A stretch of DNA of 64,000 bases from Ziziphus jujuba (lineage: Eukaryota; Streptophyta; Magnoliopsida; Rosales; Rhamnaceae), in contig NC_083379.1 of NCBI RefSeq assembly GCF_031755915.1, positions 46,756,001-46,820,000 on the forward strand, written 5' to 3'. How positions within the stretch are numbered: position 1 is the stretch's first letter; each line of letters opens with the position of its first letter. A program made the translations under genes and the position numbers. Below are positions 35,342-47,405 of the stretch, in pieces. The notes under the pieces were generated by a model that worked only from the letters and a program-made list of their open reading frames with translations, was not told where the DNA came from and searched no databases.

Positions 35342-37869
35342 CAAACTTTTTATTCACGAGAGACAAAACTGTTTTTCTTTTTATTCTTCTTTTCTTAGTG
35401 CTTTCTTTGACCGTTCAATGAGACTGTATATTCAAATAAACATACTTAACATTCCAATTTTCTTTTTTGAGTGATTCTTTTGAACAAACTAGTATTCCTT
35501 CTATCTAGTATATAATGTTGTAAATATATATATATATATATATATATAGGAATGAAAATACAAACGGCAAAGAAACAACCCCCAAAAAACAGAGAAAACC
35601 AGAACAATTGGCCAAACGAAAAAAAAAATAAATAAATGAACGAAAAGAATTGCAATGAAATCTCACCTCCCTTCTGGTGGACAGGACCCACAAAGCACCA
35701 GCATCCATGTTCTTTTGCTACACTACCTGTTGGGCATACAAAAGCAAACTCTCTGCACTAGACATTGCATTATCACAATAGCAACATTGCACCTGTCACA
35801 GCCAAAAAAAACAGAGAGATAAAAAAAAATAAAAAAAATAAAAAGAAAAAAAAACCATCAACCCCCAATTTCTATCTTCTTTTCATCTTCTTTCAAAAAG
35901 CACATACCTCGATCACTACGCCCGTAATGCGTATATGTTATATAGCCTTGCATTTTGGCTCCAAGTGTAGCCTCATCATAAGCTCTTATGAGGATTGGGA
36001 TATGCATGAGGTGCCAATGGTCGATTGTTTAGACACTCAAACTTTGGTACAACTTAAATTATTGGCCCCCCCCCAAAAAAAAAAAAAAAAAAAAAACAGG
36101 GTGTTCAAGGACTTTAGTTGAGTCTAAATTAAATTTCCATTATACTTATATTTTTATGTAATGTACATTTATCGACAAATATTGTCAATGGATGTTGAGG
36201 GGAGGTTTTTCCAATTAGCTCAACTAAACCATCTTGGTTGACTTACAAATTTTTTTTTTTGCCCTTTTATTGATAGTGGAATGGAGATTTGTCAAGTTTT
36301 AACACAAAGTCTCTCTGTTTGAAAATTAGGCAAATTACAACTAGCCAGTAGCTTTTATTTTATTTTATATCGCGTTTTTTATTATTGTTATTATTATTAT
36401 TTTATTTGTTCTCTTCTCTGAGTTGTTCAATTGCTTTCTTCACTTGTTCTAATTCCAATTGAATACGCTAGCTTGTTATTTGAAGACACACACACATAGC
36501 ACAAGCAAAACTTTATACAAAGTTTAGGCTTTGGGCTTTATTTATTTTTTTATTTTTTTATGAGCTTTAAAAGAAGAAACAGTTTAACTGTTCTGTTCTT
36601 GATCTTATTAGCATCATCCATTTATTACTTTTGTTTGTGACTGAGACATTAAAAAAACTCACTGTTTTGAAGAATCTTTATGCTTTTACTACAACTCATC
36701 TCTCTAGCCCTACCCCTTCCACCTACTTTCAGATAGAAATCTTAAATGATGTGTTTCTAACGAGGCCAAATATGAAAAGGAAAACTTTATCAAATGAATT
36801 GTCAAAAACCAACTATACTTTCCATGTTATATTAAATATGCAACTTTCATTTTTCCATTATTTTATGAGGAGAGAGAGATATGAAATGGGCCCTCAACAG
36901 TTTGAAAAAACACAGAACTATATCAGAATTAACGAGTCTTGTCATTTTCAAACGCGGTTTTTATTGTGGCTGAATTTCTGGTTATATTCAACTGTTGGAC
37001 TAGCAGCAGTACCACAAAAACCCACTAAATAATTTTTTGTGAATTCTTTGTTTTCTCACTTATAAACCGGTTATCACAAAGGATTTGAATTAGTGCAAAA
37101 ATGGAGAAGCAATAATTAGGATGACAGTGTTGGAGTCTATAAGAGGACCTACAAGAATTGTGAGCAGTGGAATCTCTATCTTCTTGAAATATGTAGAGCA
37201 AACATGTGAACAAACAAGCTCTATTGTATTATTTATTATCCAAAAAAAAAAAAAAAAAGTTTTATAAATTATACCCGAAGACTGAAGTCAGTGTAAAGGA
37301 AATAATCCGATTCTTATTTACATAAATATTATAATTGTTTATTTTTTATTTCCCCTATTACTTCCTTCAATTGCGGTAGCATATATCGTGAATATCTCTA
37401 GCTACATATATTAAACCTTACAGTAATGAAAATCTTAGCTTTACATTAAAAAGTTGGGTCTACATAAAAGAAAAAAATGTTAGAGACAATATAAATAATA
37501 TGATAGTTCACATACCATCAATTTAGTATTTAAAAAAATGATAATTCAACTTTGAAAAGAAAATAATCCAATTTCTTATTTTCAATACTTTTTATGGATA
37601 AATATTATAATTGTTATATCGTTTATATCCTTTGTTACTTTCTCTCATTGTAGTAGAACATATCAGGAGCATTTCCTGTTGCTGTATATATACATATATA
37701 TTAAATAATAAATCGTATATATATATATATAGCTACAAAACATATTTACGACACGTCCTACTACCATTAAAGGGAGTAATAAAGGAAATAAAAGATACAA
37801 CAATTATAATATTTTACACATAAAAAGTATTGTAAACAAGAATCAGATTATTTCCTTCAACAAAGAAAA

Positions 37870-37949
37870 AACATTATTTTAAAATTACCTCTTAAAATAA
37901 AAAAATCTGAACATTATTTTAAAATTACCTCTTAAAATAAAAAAAAAAT
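37870..37949. repeat. 40-bp tandem duplication
   Basis: The unit beginning aacattattttaaaattacc occurs twice in direct succession, differing only in the length of its terminal A run. It lies about 500 bp upstream of the single-exon kinase gene. Confidence 0.88.
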
Positions 37950-38453
37950 CTTAGACTTTTCATGTGCATAACATACGCTATCATAGCGTGTAAGACAAAT
38001 TCCCTGCTCAAAGAACTACCAAACTTTACCGCAACCGTATGCCATTATATTTTTATTTTTTTTCTTTATCTTTTCTTTTTTATTCTTCTTAAGACTCTGT
38101 CTGCAAAACTTTCACTTTAGTCAAAAGCACCTTGGGACCCTCCCTCCTCTTCCACCTCTCTACTTTTATATAATCCTCATTTCCTAATCACTAGACTCAT
38201 TATTCAAGAAAATCAATAAAATCCCAAATCCAATAATTAAACAAACACAAAAAAGAAATAAAAGGAAAAAATTAAGCGAAATCTCTTTAGATTATCCAAC
38301 TGTAAAGCAAACCCACATTGGATACTGAGAGACAGAGCAAAATGCAACAATGAAAGTCCACAGATCCCATTCCCTTCCTTTGCCTCTTTCTTCTTCACTC
38401 TGCCAGACCAAACTAACAAACCCCAGAGACCCAGTAACTGAAACCACCCCACC

Positions 38454-40601
38454 ATGCCTTCAAGAACCTTCCCACCATACCCCAACTCTCCAACTCCAAG
38501 GTCTCCTAGTTTTTTAACCAAGACCAGGGTCTTGTTCTTGTTCCTCACAATCTCTGCCTCTCTAGTTATACTTGCCTCTATCCTCTACTTTCTTTACCAC
38601 CTCTGGCACTCACTTGTGCACAGAGCTAGAACTATTCCATTTGATTCCAGTGCACCTCTCAAGCTCCAAAGGTTCTCACACAAAGAGCTCAAGAATGCTA
38701 CCAATGATTTTGATGCTGCCAATGTCATTGGCAAAGGCGGTTCTGGTACTGTCTTTAGAGGTATGCTAGGGACTGGTAAGCTTATTGCCATTAAGAGACT
38801 GGATGCTCTGTCTTTGCAGACAGAGAGAGAGTTTCAGAACGAGTTGCAGATTTTGGGTGGCTTAAGATCACCATTTCTGGTGACCCTTTTGGGTTATTGT
38901 GTGGAAAAGAACTACAGAATCCTTGTTTACGAGTACATGCCCAATAGGAGTCTCCAAGAGTCGCTTTTTGAAGATGGTATTTTGAGTTTGAGTTGGGAAA
39001 GGAGGTTTGAGATCATATTGGACGTTGCTAGAGCTCTTGAATTTCTGCACTTGGGATGTGACCCTCCCGTGATTCACGGAGATGTTAAACCAAGCAACGT
39101 TCTGCTCGATTTTGATTACCGGGCTAAGATTTCGGATTTCGGGTTGTCCAGGATTAAGGTGGAGGGCGACTTCGGAGTGGATATGTTTAGTCAGGACTTG
39201 GGGAAGAGTCAGGAGCTATGGAAAAGCCAAGACCTTTCAGGGAACCTGCCAACGGAGACGCCAGCTATTGGTACACCAGTGGAGAGTGCTCAAGAGGTAG
39301 ATTTTGCTCTTGCTTTACAGGCTTCTTCCTCATCAAAAAATAGTAGAACATGCTATAATGTTAAAGCCTTGAACTTGAATTCTATGAATTATAATGCCAA
39401 CATTGCAAATGAGAGTGACAGCAAATGTAATAATGCTAAAGGGAAAGAGGTTTCAACTATAGATTTTGGTGGGGATGATTGGAATACTAGGTTTGTTCCT
39501 TATTATGATGAGCCGTACAGCATTGATCATAGTAAGGAGTTGAATAGTACAAATTCACCGGTTGATGAAGCTCTGGATACACAACAGTGGGGAAAGGATT
39601 GGTGGTGGAGGCAGGATGGGAGTGGTGAACTTTGTAGTAAAGATTATGTTATGGAATGGATTGGAAGTCAAATTTGCCCATCCACAAATCCTGATTGGGA
39701 TGAAGAAAAGAAGAGCATTCCTGAGAAGACTGACATGGATCAATCAAGTCCAGTGGATAAACTAGAAGATGCAAAAGAACCTCGGTTACAGGATTTCCGG
39801 TTCGAAAATCCAGATAAGAAGAAAGAACCAAAGGGCAGGAAAAACCGTAAGAAGAAACCGAGGAAGATGCAAGAGTGGTGGAAAGAAGAGCACCTAGCTG
39901 AGATTAGCAAGAAGAGTAGCAAGCTGAAAAATCTTGAGACAAAGTGGAAGAAAGGCTTCAGAATGCCACATTTTGATCTTGGTAGACGGTTTTACTTTCA
40001 TAGACGAAAGAACTTTGGGGAACAAAGTCAGAATGAGTGTGATCAAAATGGGGAATTCAGCTTTAGAAGGGGGTGGAAGAAGAAGAACACTCATTCTGTT
40101 GGCAGTGACATGTGGAGTGGAGATCTATTCAGTAGAGAGCTCAGCAGCACAACTAGCATGAGAGGAACATTGTGTTATGTTGCACCAGAATATGGAGGGT
40201 GTGGATATTTGATGGAGAAAGCTGACATCTACAGTTTAGGGGTTCTAATCCTCGTCATTGTTTCTGGTAGAAGACCATTACATGTTCTTGCTTCACCCAT
40301 GAAGCTGGAAAAGGCGAATTTAATAAGCTGGTGCCGACACTTAGCTCAAGCTGGGAATATTCTAGACCTTGTAGATGAGAAATTGAAAGATGACTATAAT
40401 AAAGACCAAGCAAGCTTATGTATCAACTTGGCTCTCACTTGCTTACAGAAAATGCCGGAGTTGCGACCAGATATCGGCGAGATTGTAAAGATTTTGAAAG
40501 GGGAAATGGATCTCCCGCTGCTCCCATTTGAGTTCTCTCCCTCTCCACCTTCCAAATTGTACAGCAGGTCCAGGAGAAAACACAAGTTTAATGCAGAGTA
40601 G
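38454..40601 (+). CDS. single-exon membrane receptor-like Ser/Thr kinase, At1g80870 type
   Basis: Intronless gene for 715 residues. A short Pro/Ser-rich N-terminus is followed by one transmembrane segment (about residues 26-50, VLFLFLTISASLVILASILY) and a cytoplasmic kinase domain with no extracellular ligand domain. Kinase motifs: glycine loop GKGGSGTVF (93-101), ATP lysine in IAIKRL (K114), catalytic loop HGDVKPSNVLLD (208-219) and DFG at 228-230. The loop has HGD instead of HRD, so this is a non-RD kinase, a class often linked to immune signalling. APE (in YVAPEYGGCGYLMEKADIYS) appears only at about 577-579: roughly 350 residues separate DFG from APE, against 20-35 normally. The insert is acidic and Asn/Ser-rich first, then very basic (GRKNRKKKPRK). 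Large inserts here are typical, as I recall, of the At1g80870/At2g45590/At4g25390 subfamily. Substrate and partner are unknown. Confidence 0.9.
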   Translation: MPSRTFPPYPNSPTPRSPSFLTKTRVLFLFLTISASLVILASILYFLYHLWHSLVHRARTIPFDSSAPLKLQRFSHKELKNATNDFDAANVIGKGGSGTVFRGMLGTGKLIAIKRLDALSLQTEREFQNELQILGGLRSPFLVTLLGYCVEKNYRILVYEYMPNRSLQESLFEDGILSLSWERRFEIILDVARALEFLHLGCDPPVIHGDVKPSNVLLDFDYRAKISDFGLSRIKVEGDFGVDMFSQDLGKSQELWKSQDLSGNLPTETPAIGTPVESAQEVDFALALQASSSSKNSRTCYNVKALNLNSMNYNANIANESDSKCNNAKGKEVSTIDFGGDDWNTRFVPYYDEPYSIDHSKELNSTNSPVDEALDTQQWGKDWWWRQDGSGELCSKDYVMEWIGSQICPSTNPDWDEEKKSIPEKTDMDQSSPVDKLEDAKEPRLQDFRFENPDKKKEPKGRKNRKKKPRKMQEWWKEEHLAEISKKSSKLKNLETKWKKGFRMPHFDLGRRFYFHRRKNFGEQSQNECDQNGEFSFRRGWKKKNTHSVGSDMWSGDLFSRELSSTTSMRGTLCYVAPEYGGCGYLMEKADIYSLGVLILVIVSGRRPLHVLASPMKLEKANLISWCRHLAQAGNILDLVDEKLKDDYNKDQASLCINLALTCLQKMPELRPDIGEIVKILKGEMDLPLLPFEFSPSPPSKLYSRSRRKHKFNAE

Positions 40602-42317
40602 GTCTTGTAACATTTTTCTTCATTTATCAATTTCACATTGGGGTTTATGGCGAATGTAATATAGTAGAGATGATTTGGAAACTGTTAATTGACAGCAAAT
40701 TTGGGGATTCAATGGTGTGTACAATGTGGGTTATGTTATATGTATATTAGATAAAGTGTTACTGCTTTTCTTTGCTATTTACTTGGCTCATTTTCATGTC
40801 TTCTTAATTTCTTGTATCTGGTATGCTTTCTTGTTTAGGATGATGTAAATTGGATTCTGCACCTCTATAAGAATACACCATCCACATATGTATCAATATT
40901 TACCTTTTTAGCAGATGAAGGAACTTCTGTCAAGCAATACAAGTCTTTTTCTTTTCTTTCTTTCTTTCTATTTTTAATTTTTTTAATTTTTATTTTTAAT
41001 GTGCAAACCATTAATGATTCAAAATTATACAAGCTCTGTAGCCATCACCTTTAGAAAAGTTTATTGGGGTTTTTGTTTGATATGAATGAAAAAAGCAGGT
41101 GTCATTATAGATTTTACAATTCCTACAGTGAAAATACTGTGTAATTCTTCATCATTCATATGATAAGGTGCTTTAATAAAACATTGTTTCTGTTTCCTAC
41201 TTTAACTCCAGCATGCATCAGCCAACAAACAATGCAAAAGATACATCTCCCTATCCCATTTCTCTTCACTCCCTATTCTCTTCCAAGCCATGGGTTCAGA
41301 TTAGATGTTTGAGGAGGGAAATAGATGTTCAAATTTGTTTGTTTTTTTGGCCTCTTGCGCAAATACAATTAGATCCTTTTGGGTGTAGAACTAATAAATG
41401 AAGGGTTGGTCCATCCTAGAAACAGCCCTAGTAAATAAGGCATTTTTGGTGCACCAGCCAATCTGACTTGTATGATGGTTTTGTCCTTTAATGTTGGCTG
41501 GAATTATTTGTTGACCGGTCATTGGCCCGGAGCCACTGGAGTCATTATCATGGTCCAAAATTAAATCACTCCTGAAGTATGCATCATTAAGTCACGAGAG
41601 GCTATGACTAAAATTACACTTGGTTAAAGGGATACAACCTTAAGTCATGCTCTGTTTTGGACATCATTTTTCCGGCTTAATTATTGCCATCCTTTATCTT
41701 TTGTTAAGGGAAGAAAAAGGAACGCTTTGCTTTCAGCCAGGGAAATCATATATTCTATTTCCAGTAAAAAGAAAAAGAAGAAAATAGAAGAAAACCATAT
41801 ATGCTTCTTTTTACATATTTTCAGTTTTGGCTGCAGAGATTATTTAGAAACGGTGGATCATCAAGGCACAGGGAAAGAATAAATAATATCTAGCTCACTG
41901 ATTACCAGTTCAACCAACAACAGTGGGATCCCATCTGGCCATTCATAGGTTCTACTTGTCCTTGGAGGGTTAGACTGTATCAGAGCCTTCTTCTTCTTTT
42001 TTTATTTTTATTTTTATTTTTTGAATTATACTAAGAAGACTCATATAGCAGGAGGGTAAATTCTTTGCTTTTTAGAACTGATTTTGGCACAAATGTAAAC
42101 CCGAACTCAGTTTCTGCAATGGTGTTCAAGAAAGTTTTCAACAAAAAAAAAAATAATTCTGATGGTTCAACACTTCATTAATGAAATTAAATAAAAGTAA
42201 TAATAAAGAACAAGTAAGCGAAAAGGTTAAACCAAATGAAACAACTAGCCACTTGATGCTTCTGATCAATCTTCAACAATTCCATCCCAGTTCATGATTT
42301 GGACCTGACCTTGTTTA
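40602..42317. other. intergenic region between the kinase gene and the ZRK cluster
   Basis: 1.7 kb with the 3' UTR of the kinase gene at its left end. No coding potential. Positions 41586-41672 are similar to 48722-48796 within the ZRK cluster (see findings). Pyrimidine-rich low-complexity tracts occur at 40950-40990 and 41990-42025. Confidence 0.55.
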
Positions 42318-43390
42318 CTACTTGATGCTCTTGATCAATCTAAGAGCTTTTGCCACTTCGATCATATCTGGTCTGTCATCAGGATTTATTTTGAGGCACC
42401 TTTCTAAAAGATTCCCACATTCCATTACTTGAATTTTGTTCCCTTGTTCCAAGATGTTGTCCTTCAAGTTCAACTGAGCGTCACAAAAATTTTTCTACAT
42501 CTTCATGATCCAAAGCATCATCCTCTGAATTTGCTGAGTTTCTGCTTTTAGAAATACTTGGAAAATCACTTCTTCTCTTTGCTGTTCATGTCTCAAACAG
42601 CACAATCCCAAAGCTATATACATCACTCTTCCCTGTGATCCGCCTTGTTGCTGCTTCAGGGGCAACACTTCTGGGGCAACATACTCTACTCTCTCCCACC
42701 AAATATTTTGGCATCCACATGAGTTTGACCTAAAGGAATTAGTATAGAGAGTCGGAATTTGAACAGTTTGGCTACATAGTTTCTGTCCAAGAATATATAT
42801 CTTGGCAGCGTGCGACTATGGTGATCACGTTGGACAAACCATAGTGGAGTTAATAAGCAAGGGCATTTGCTATTTCCACGGCTATCCTTAATCTTACGTC
42901 CCAAGCAAGTTGTTCATTCTTCCAATAGATATGAAGGGAGAGATTTCCCTTTCCAGGGAATTCATATACCAATATTGGCGACAAAGTTTCTAGACACCAG
43001 CCTAAGAGCTTCAGAAAATTCTTATGCTTGCTGGTCTGCCAAGCAATCGCAACTTCATTTGTAATCATTTCTAAACAATCCTCGTTTGGTCTTGAGGTTG
43101 CATCGAACTTCTTCACTCAAATCTCACGGCCTTCATGAACTCCTTTGTACATTATGTAAAACAAATCGGAGTGCAACATTCTGTCCCAGTCGAAGTCGTT
43201 TGTGGCCTTGTTGAGATCCTCTATGGAGTAGACGCGAATGGGATTGCAATTTCCATTGAATGGAACTAACTATAAGCCGTTCTAGCACGGCAGCTCCATT
43301 CTCTAGGAATAATGCCTCTTCGTTTGTTTTGGGTTGGTAATTGGATTCAAAATCCTTTTTGTTGGGACAGATTCTGAAGCATGACAACAT
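42318..43390 (-). pseudogene. ZED1-related pseudokinase (ZRK) pseudogene A
   Basis: A complete-length but frame-broken copy. The start (MLSCFRICPNKKDF at 43390), then LENGAAVLERLIV, is followed by a frameshift near 43263, after which the N-lobe is readable only in other frames. A middle section (42850-43116) reads EDCLEMITNEVAIAWQTSKH, KLLGWCLET, ILVYEFPGKGNL. The C-terminal end reads IQVMECGNLLERCLKINPDD, RPDMIEVAKALRLIKSIK, with a stop at 42318-42320. Several frames are needed to cover it, so it cannot make a full protein. Same strand and family as its neighbours at 44570-50973. Confidence 0.8.
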
Positions 43391-44569
43391 ATTTGGATGA
43401 CTTATTTTTTCCCAAGCATTACAAAAGCCAGAAAGGTATGGAAATTGGAAACGCAGCCCAAACTAGCTAGGTTGATTTATAATCTCTCTAGAACAGGAAC
43501 TCGCTTAACAAGTTTACTCGGTCTTACCCTGGCTATGTTTAAAATCAAGTCTCACAATACTATTATTATTCAAAGTCTTTTGTAGCCGGTGGAAAATTTT
43601 TAATCACCACAAGACAAATCAATATGTAATTTCAATCGCTATCAATCTTAATCTTCATTTATTAATATATATATGTATCGGTGAGAAATACCGAGGAAAT
43701 TAGGAAGATGGTGAAATGGGAAGGCCCAAATTCACTTACAAGAGCGTTGGGTAATGCCAAGCTAAGGCATGATGCATATCATTTGGACCTTAACCCTCCT
43801 CTTTCATGGACATATCTTTACTAAACTTTCTTTTTGCCTTTAAGACATCACTTGAAGTGTCTTTCTTGAGCCAATCCAATTGGCAATGACCATTGATGAT
43901 CATCCCACATCTTGGATTTAACACTAGTGATGTAATCCTATTATCCAGTTTGGAAAAAAAAAAAAAAAAAAAAAAGACACTTAGAGTTGGTTATTTAACA
44001 ACTTGTGTGGTCAACTATGCATTTACAATTACTTTGAAAAAGAAAAGAAAAGAAAAAGCTACACACTTACAGAGATTTTATTTTCTCCTCTTTCATGTGG
44101 ATTATCCCTTTTGTATTGTTTAGATAATGTTATTTATTAATATATTTATATAATTTAAATATGAATGAATAAATTTTTAAATGAAAAAATATATTAAAAA
44201 AATAAATCACATTATCTACCAGATTATTTTATCTTTAATAAATTTAGTAAATATTTTAATAAGTTTAGCATTATTAATATTTTACTCATGACTAATAATG
44301 GTAATAATTATTCGTGACATGGGGCTTACAAAAATCAAAACAAGAAGTCTTAAATGGTAATTCAGCAATCCATAGTATAAAAATTTATTGCAAAAACAGA
44401 TAATAATAAATAAGAAGAAAGCCTCTGCCATATTTATTTATTTATTTATTTTGCTTCCAAAAAAGTCTTACTTGCTACGTCGATGACATTTACACTACAA
44501 ATGGGAGTAGAGAAAAATACGATTATAATCGTACAAACACTGCAACCCAAATTTCAAACGTACTTGGAC
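43391..44569. other. spacer between ZRK copies
   Basis: About 1.2 kb of AT-rich sequence with poly(A) at 43954-43975; no coding potential recognised. Its left part is the former promoter side of pseudogene A. Confidence 0.5.
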
Positions 44570-45630
44570 CATTTTTTTGGGTTCAATGTGGGAGCCAGCT
44601 TGGATAATGCGGTGCCTATCAATATCATTAGGATTTGTTTGCAGATCCTCTACCCAAGTCTGGGACATTCCATTTACTCTTGCATTCTATTTCATCATGA
44701 TCCAAGATACCGTCCTTCAACTGACTATATAACAAACATTTGCTAAATCTCTTCCCCAAACAAAATAAAAGGTAGAAAAACATAATCTTCTATATATTTT
44801 TTACCCACTAATTCAACTAGTAAGCAGGAAGATGCGACCAAATAAACTAATTAGCCACACTAAATATCCAGTTCTACTGGTATAATATTAAAAAAAAAAA
44901 AAAAAAGCACCCCAGAAATTAGCTACTTGCCTATATATTCAACCAAAACTACATTAATTAAACCAACTGATTTTTAAGAAAAGGTTCATAGGATTTGAAG
45001 ATTTTACTGTTGAATATTTTTGATGAATCTGCCACTTGCATCTTATGGGGCTTGCCATGTAGTTTCATTTTGAGACACCTCTCTATCAGCTGCCACATTC
45101 CATCGCATGCACTTCATTTCCTTCTTGCAAGACATTGGCCTTCCAAGCAATTTTCACACACCCCTGCTAGATATTACCTTTTAGTACTGTCTGAATCCTC
45201 TCAACTTAACTTACTAATATTTCCATAAGAATCTGAAATGCTCACCAACTTCTCTCTGAATTTCCGCTATTAATGTTGTCACAACGATCTAAACAGCTCA
45301 TCAAGTACTTGTCTTGATCTGAATTTGAGCTGTTGTTGCAATTAGTAACTGAACCGCCACCCATCAAATCACGGTATGATTTTGACGTTAAGAGTTGCAT
45401 TATAGTATCCAAAAGCTATTAAATATCATTCTTTTCCGCAAAATGCCCTTTAATATTAACCTCTGGACCTATACCAACACGAATTGGCCTGTGTAGAATA
45501 TAAATATCAACATGGTTTTTACCCTCAGGAATTGGTATGGTACATAATGAGGGTTGGAACTCGAACAACTTGTCAACATATATAATCTTGTTCTAAGTAA
45601 ATATTTGAAGGCCACTTGTAATTTACATAG
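44570..45630 (-). pseudogene. ZRK pseudogene B, scattered remnants
   Basis: Two separated pieces match the C-terminal end of the intact ZRK gene at nucleotide level on the minus strand: 44583-44745 (contains gtaaatggaatgtcccagac and caaacaaatcctaatgata, matching the VMECAELVERCLQTNPNE coding region) and about 45000-45160 (a second copy of the same C-lobe end). Weaker traces continue to about 45630. Every frame contains stops. It may represent two overlapping decayed copies rather than one. Confidence 0.55.
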
Positions 45631-46364
45631 CACCACAACGTGTTACTATGTTAGATCATTTCTCTGCAGAGAAACAATAATATTAAAAAAATATATATTA
45701 TTTATCATTATTAATTATCTCAAATTATAATTTTGATGATGAGATATTAAAATTTTAAAATAAAAAATAATAAAATAAAATATTTCAACTAAAATTTATT
45801 CTTGTGATGACAAATAGGTCAGATATTATCGAGATGTCATGTTGATGTTGACTGCGAAAGAAATTTCTAGTCGCAACGACGTACTTGACTAACTTGTTTA
45901 TGTTGAAATTTTTGATTGCTTCGTTCACATGTGACACGTCTGTCATTACCGAAAGCATGTGTACACGTGGCATTATAAAGAATTTCTATTTTAAAATAAA
46001 AGAAAACTTAAAACGGTATCCAAATAAATTATTCGATAATTAGCAATCAAATAAGCCGTCCACAAGAAAAAGAACTAAAATCTCTAAACTTTGTCCAGTA
46101 AACTTGTTAAAGAACAAACGAAATTAATAGAGAGCAGATTATTTCTTCGACTACTCCACAAAATTACAATAAGAGCCATGACTCTTACACTTACTGTTTA
46201 ATACATGTAACACAATTAATAAGTGAAAGTTAATTAACAATGAAGAAAAAGAGAGGCATGAGAAATACCTTGGAAATGAACATATTGTAAAGAGAAGTCC
46301 CAGAACTACCAGAATTGGAAGCAAGTTTATTAATTTTGACACAAGCAATTAATCTAGGACTATG
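45631..46364. other. spacer 3' of the intact ZRK gene
   Basis: About 730 bp, AT-rich, with a CACGTG hexamer near 45966. It should contain the 3' UTR of the intact ZRK gene at its right end. No coding potential recognised. Confidence 0.5.
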
Positions 46365-47405
46365 CTAATGTTGGATGTTTTTGTTGAATCTGAGAGCTTT
46401 TGCAACCTGGATCATGTCGGGCCTTTCATTAGGATTTGTTTGGAGACACCTCTCTACAAGCTCGGCACATTCCATTACTTGCACTCTGTTTTCTTCATCC
46501 CAGATATTCGATTTGGTCTTCAAGTGAATTGCACAAACATTTGCTAGATCTCTTCCCCAAGCATCATTTGATTCAACCACCGAGTTTGAGCTGTTTCTTC
46601 TATAAATGTCCGAAAATTCTGAACCCCACCTCAAGGCATCATATCTCTTCCCTGTTAGGATCTCACAAAGTAGAATCCCAAATCCATAAACATCACTCTT
46701 TTCTGTATGCCATCCGTACTTTTCAACGTCCGGCGCAGCGAACCCATGAGTCCCGAATACTCCAGCAACCACATGAGTTTCCCCTGCAGGAATTGGAACT
46801 GAGGTTTGGAACTCTGACAGCTTAGCTACGTTGTCATGGTCTAAGAATACATGTCCATACACTATGTCTCTATGGATGATCGTCTTGGATAAGCCGTGGT
46901 GGAGATAAGCAACTGCACTTGCTATTCCACTAGCAATCTTCAACTTGGTCTCCCACGGCAGTGGCCAACCATTCTTCTCTATATGATCTGAGAGATTCCC
47001 ATTTGCTGGGAACTCATAGACCAACATGGGCAACTCAGTTTGGATGCAGCAGCCTAAGAGCTTTAAAGCATTCTTTTGCTTGCTCATTTGCGAAGCAACT
47101 GCAACTTCGTTGGTAATAAGTCCTAGAGAATCACAGTTTAGGCCTAACAAAGGTTTGAACTTTTTGACTGAGATATAACGGCCTTGGTGAATTCCTTTGT
47201 ACAATGTATAGTTAAAATCCCGGTGGGTCACTCTGTCATGGTGAAAGTTGTTTGTTGCTTTTTTGAGGTTTTCTTCGGAGTACATCCGAATTGGATTGCA
47301 ATTTCCATTGAACGAAATTATGAGTTGTTCTAATACTGCAGCTCCATTCTTCAAGAAGTTCTTCTCTCTTGTCTTGCGCTTGTGGTTTCTGAAGCCTGAA
47401 AACAT
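46365..47405 (-). CDS. ZED1-related kinase (ZRK), RLCK-XII pseudokinase, intact
   Basis: Intronless, 346 residues, the usual ZRK length. In Arabidopsis ZED1 and other ZRKs bind the NLR receptor ZAR1 and act as decoys or adaptors sensing pathogen effectors. I start at MFSGFRNHKRKTREKNFLKN because paralogues in this cluster begin the same way (MLSCFR, MLRRFK); a start 45 nt upstream is possible. Family signature: NGAAVLEQLIISFNGNCNPIR, YSEENLKKATNNF. Kinase motifs are eroded: there is no glycine-rich loop (HRDFNYTLYKG, residues 61-71); the VxK lysine (K81 or K82) and helix-C glutamate remain; HRD is kept at 178-180, but the following catalytic Asn is replaced (IVYGHVFLD) and DFG is replaced by SEF (197-199). 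Catalysis is therefore not expected. It is the only copy in this cluster with an uninterrupted frame. Confidence 0.92.
   Translation of the reverse strand: MFSGFRNHKRKTREKNFLKNGAAVLEQLIISFNGNCNPIRMYSEENLKKATNNFHHDRVTHRDFNYTLYKGIHQGRYISVKKFKPLLGLNCDSLGLITNEVAVASQMSKQKNALKLLGCCIQTELPMLVYEFPANGNLSDHIEKNGWPLPWETKLKIASGIASAVAYLHHGLSKTIIHRDIVYGHVFLDHDNVAKLSEFQTSVPIPAGETHVVAGVFGTHGFAAPDVEKYGWHTEKSDVYGFGILLCEILTGKRYDALRWGSEFSDIYRRNSSNSVVESNDAWGRDLANVCAIHLKTKSNIWDEENRVQVMECAELVERCLQTNPNERPDMIQVAKALRFNKNIQH

Larger units (their letters stand above)
31892..38453. other. 6.5-kb gene-free AT-rich region
   Basis: Apart from a probable 5' UTR exon of the CNGC gene near 32622-32735 (minus strand), I see no gene. 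The region is dense in low-complexity DNA: (TA)n at 32013-32031, 33441-33467, 34306-34328, 35527-35549 and 37716-37733, a poly(A) run at 33690-33715, and C10/A22 at 36068-36098. Two clean tandem duplications (35294-35341 and 37870-37949) lie here. Open frames of 60-133 codons in this stretch are AT-driven and show no protein-family resemblance. Confidence 0.6.

Noticed and set aside
36631..37032. 133-codon open frame in the gene-free region
   Set aside because: It does not begin with ATG, has AT-driven composition and no recognisable domain or splice context.
42686..43390. Three separate short genes in this interval
   Set aside because: All three minus-strand frames are consecutive pieces of one frame-broken ZRK copy.
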